A stretch of DNA of 6,162 bases from Leucothrix mucor (GTDB taxonomy: Bacteria; Pseudomonadota; Gammaproteobacteria; Thiotrichales; Thiotrichaceae): NCBI GenBank assembly GCA_011322515.1, contig DRMS01000291.1:1-6162 (forward strand), read 5' to 3'. The notes under the pieces were generated by a model, which had not been told where the DNA came from, ran no database searches, and worked only from the letters and a program-made list of their open reading frames with translations. The translations under genes were made by a program, and so were the position numbers. Below are positions 5,000 to 6,162 of the stretch, one piece after another. How positions within the stretch are numbered: the first letter of the stretch is position 1; each line of letters opens with the position of its first letter.

Positions 5000-5199
5000 T
5001 TACTTGATTAAATCAGCGGTAATTAAAAAATCTAGATGCAATACAAAAGGGGTTAAGCGTCTTGCATCTAACACAATGGGGATATTGGGGTTTAAAGTTT
5101 TATCTGCTCTAACGAGTCGATGAAAGTATTCTAGTGAATTATGATTATTATTTCAACACCACCTATCTGTTTGGCAATGAATTTACTACCTTTTATCAT
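5000..5199 (-). pseudogene. Possible decayed gene between usher and pilin-like gene
   Basis: An ATG at 5197-5199 overlaps the usher stop as ATGA, the usual sign of a coupled next gene, but its frame ends after 22 residues (MIKGSKFIAKQIGG then VEIIIIIH) at 5131. A neighbouring frame is then open from 5152 to the TAA at 5000-5002, with protein-like content such as SLEYFHRLVRADKTLNPNIP and VLDARRLTPFVLHLDFLI. Joining the two by one frameshift gives a strand, helix, strand pattern. RADKTLNPNIPIV faintly recalls the helix 3 to strand 4 part of response-regulator receiver domains, but the phosphate-accepting Asp and the conserved Lys are not seen. The identification is inference only; the stretch may also be non-coding. 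Confidence 0.3.
5025..5070 (-). terminator. Terminator-like hairpin downstream of the usher gene
   Basis: TAGATGCAA (5033-5041) and TTGCATCTA (5062-5070) form a perfect 9-bp inverted repeat with 20 bases between. On the minus strand the stem is followed by GATTTTTT (5025-5032). The long loop weakens it as a terminator. It could partly separate usher from pilin expression, or be an operator. It falls within the possible decayed gene. Confidence 0.4.
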
Positions 5200-6162
5200 G
5201 AATCTTCTAGTGTTCCTGATAGTGTTAACTCACCTAATTTATAAAGTTTTCCAGGCGTATTAGGAATATCAATTACTTGCTTGTTATTTTCTTTTAGATC
5301 AAAAAGTTCAATCTGATATTTTCCTGCGGGGACTGATATTAAGCGAAACTTTCCAGAACGGTTGGTAAAGAAAGTAATTGCTTTTTTCTTGCTTGTATTA
5401 AGCGCTATTAGTTGCCCTCCTGCTAATGAAAAAGGTTCGCCTTTGTTATTTTTTAAAACTCCATCAACAATAACACCTGCTTCACCGCCTGCTTTGAGTA
5501 CATAGCCTTGTTTATAGGCAGGTTTGAGTTCAAATTCAGAATAATCGGGATCACTTCCCCGTGGTAAAGCAGTACTATCGACATTAACACTGTTATAGCG
5601 ATAGTTTGGAAGATTGATGACTGCTGGTTTTCCTGAGGTAGTAACCACGCTTTGATAGTAGTCAGGAAGATCCTTGCCATTAGAACGAGAGAAGCTTGAT
5701 CGCCCTTTAACAGCAGCGATGTCTTTGTCTTGATTTTTAGGCCCTGTAATAATCGCAAAGCTATTACGAATGGGTTTACTGATAGCAACCGTGTTATCCG
5801 CAAAGGAGAGTGCTGTTTTAAATTTTGCTTTGCTACGTTGGCGATAGTCTGTGTTATTAGCTGATTGGCTAATAGTATGTGATACGCCTACCTCCATCAT
5901 ATCGCCACGATAACTCATATTTCCGCTAAGGCTCTTGCTGTCTTGATTTGAAGAGTGTGTAATAGATCCTGCGAGGCTATCTTTTCCGATATTTGTTTTC
6001 GGGGCGACAAAGAAAGAGCTAATAACGCGGTCGTCTAAGCTATTGTAAGAAAGAGTGGCAGAGCGATCGCGTGATCGTTTATTTTCTTTCTCAAAGGGGT
6101 AGCGTAAACGAATACTAATTGATTTATCTTTTTCTTTATTATTTTGATAGCGAAGACGAGCA
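5196..6162 (-). CDS. Fimbrial outer-membrane usher, C-terminal 321 residues, cut by the window edge
   Basis: The frame is open from the right edge to a TGA at 5196-5198; a methionine at 5918 is internal, not the start. The first 120 or so visible residues look like the last strands of the usher beta-barrel, with repeated alternating strands and SYRGDMMEVGVSHTISQS at about 83-100. Next comes the typical post-barrel segment NSFAIITGP (about 133-141), then PNYRYNSVNVDSTALPRGSD (about 185-204) and ELKPAYKQGYVL, matching the conserved usher pattern in which P-Y-x-N/R precedes the D-x-x-x-LP segment and the RPxYRxG motif. The last domain (about 229-315) has VIVDGVLKNNKGEPFSLAGGQ, FFTNRSGKFRL and VPAGKYQIELFD, a small carboxypeptidase-regulatory-like beta sandwich found at the C-terminus of some ushers. 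The protein would sit in the outer membrane and export chaperone-bound subunits. The pilin-like gene lies about 280 bp downstream. Confidence 0.85.
   Translation of the reverse strand, partial: ARLRYQNNKEKDKSISIRLRYPFEKENKRSRDRSATLSYNSLDDRVISSFFVAPKTNIGKDSLAGSITHSSNQDSKSLSGNMSYRGDMMEVGVSHTISQSANNTDYRQRSKAKFKTALSFADNTVAISKPIRNSFAIITGPKNQDKDIAAVKGRSSFSRSNGKDLPDYYQSVVTTSGKPAVINLPNYRYNSVNVDSTALPRGSDPDYSEFELKPAYKQGYVLKAGGEAGVIVDGVLKNNKGEPFSLAGGQLIALNTSKKKAITFFTNRSGKFRLISVPAGKYQIELFDLKENNKQVIDIPNTPGKLYKLGELTLSGTLEDS

Noticed and set aside
5453..5803. 116-codon minus-strand frame inside the usher gene
   Set aside because: The overlapping usher frame is longer, open to the window edge and carries conserved usher motifs. 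This frame has none.

Overview
The window looks like a chromosomal segment of a gammaproteobacterium of moderate to low GC content. The order yebC-ruvC-ruvA-ruvB is typical of that class, and the proteins closely resemble the E. coli family members. The chaperone-usher genes and the abundance of short non-coding repeats would suit a Thiotrichales- or Methylococcales-like genome, but that placement is only an impression. Every gene is on the minus strand, so the text runs from right to left in transcription order.

Right end (about 6162-4300): the C-terminal part of a fimbrial outer-membrane usher enters from beyond the window. It is followed by about 280 bp that appear to hold a decayed gene fragment and a terminator-like hairpin. 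Next comes a secreted, pilin-like protein of 178 residues that ends at a strong intrinsic terminator. This is the tail of a chaperone-usher pilus locus. No chaperone is visible in the window.

Middle (about 4300-3900): a gene-free stretch filled with a roughly 165-bp foldback (MITE-like) element and a diverged, one-armed second copy beside it. A perfect 16-bp palindrome lies upstream of the next gene.

Core (3894-494): a small rubredoxin gene, then yebC, ruvC, ruvA and ruvB. yebC and ruvC are tightly coupled, with a TTG start for ruvC six bases after the yebC stop. ruvA and ruvB overlap by four bases (ATGA). RuvA and RuvB form the Holliday-junction branch-migration motor and RuvC is the resolvase that cuts the junction, so the cluster is a complete junction-processing operon.

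The most notable feature is a 268-bp miniature transposon-like insertion between ruvC and ruvA. It has 23-bp terminal inverted repeats and a perfect 8-bp target duplication (GTATTAGT), one copy of which covers the ruvC stop codon. Inside are six tandem 25-bp units of the widespread CCTGAGCTTGTCGAAGG-type repeat, bounded by a perfect 25-bp inverted repeat. Removing the insert in thought restores a 19-bp ruvC-ruvA gap with the ruvA ribosome binding site in place, so the ancestral operon can be reconstructed directly.

Left end (357-1): the first 119 codons of a formyltransferase-fold protein, cut by the window edge. It lies downstream of ruvB in the same direction across a 136-bp gap.
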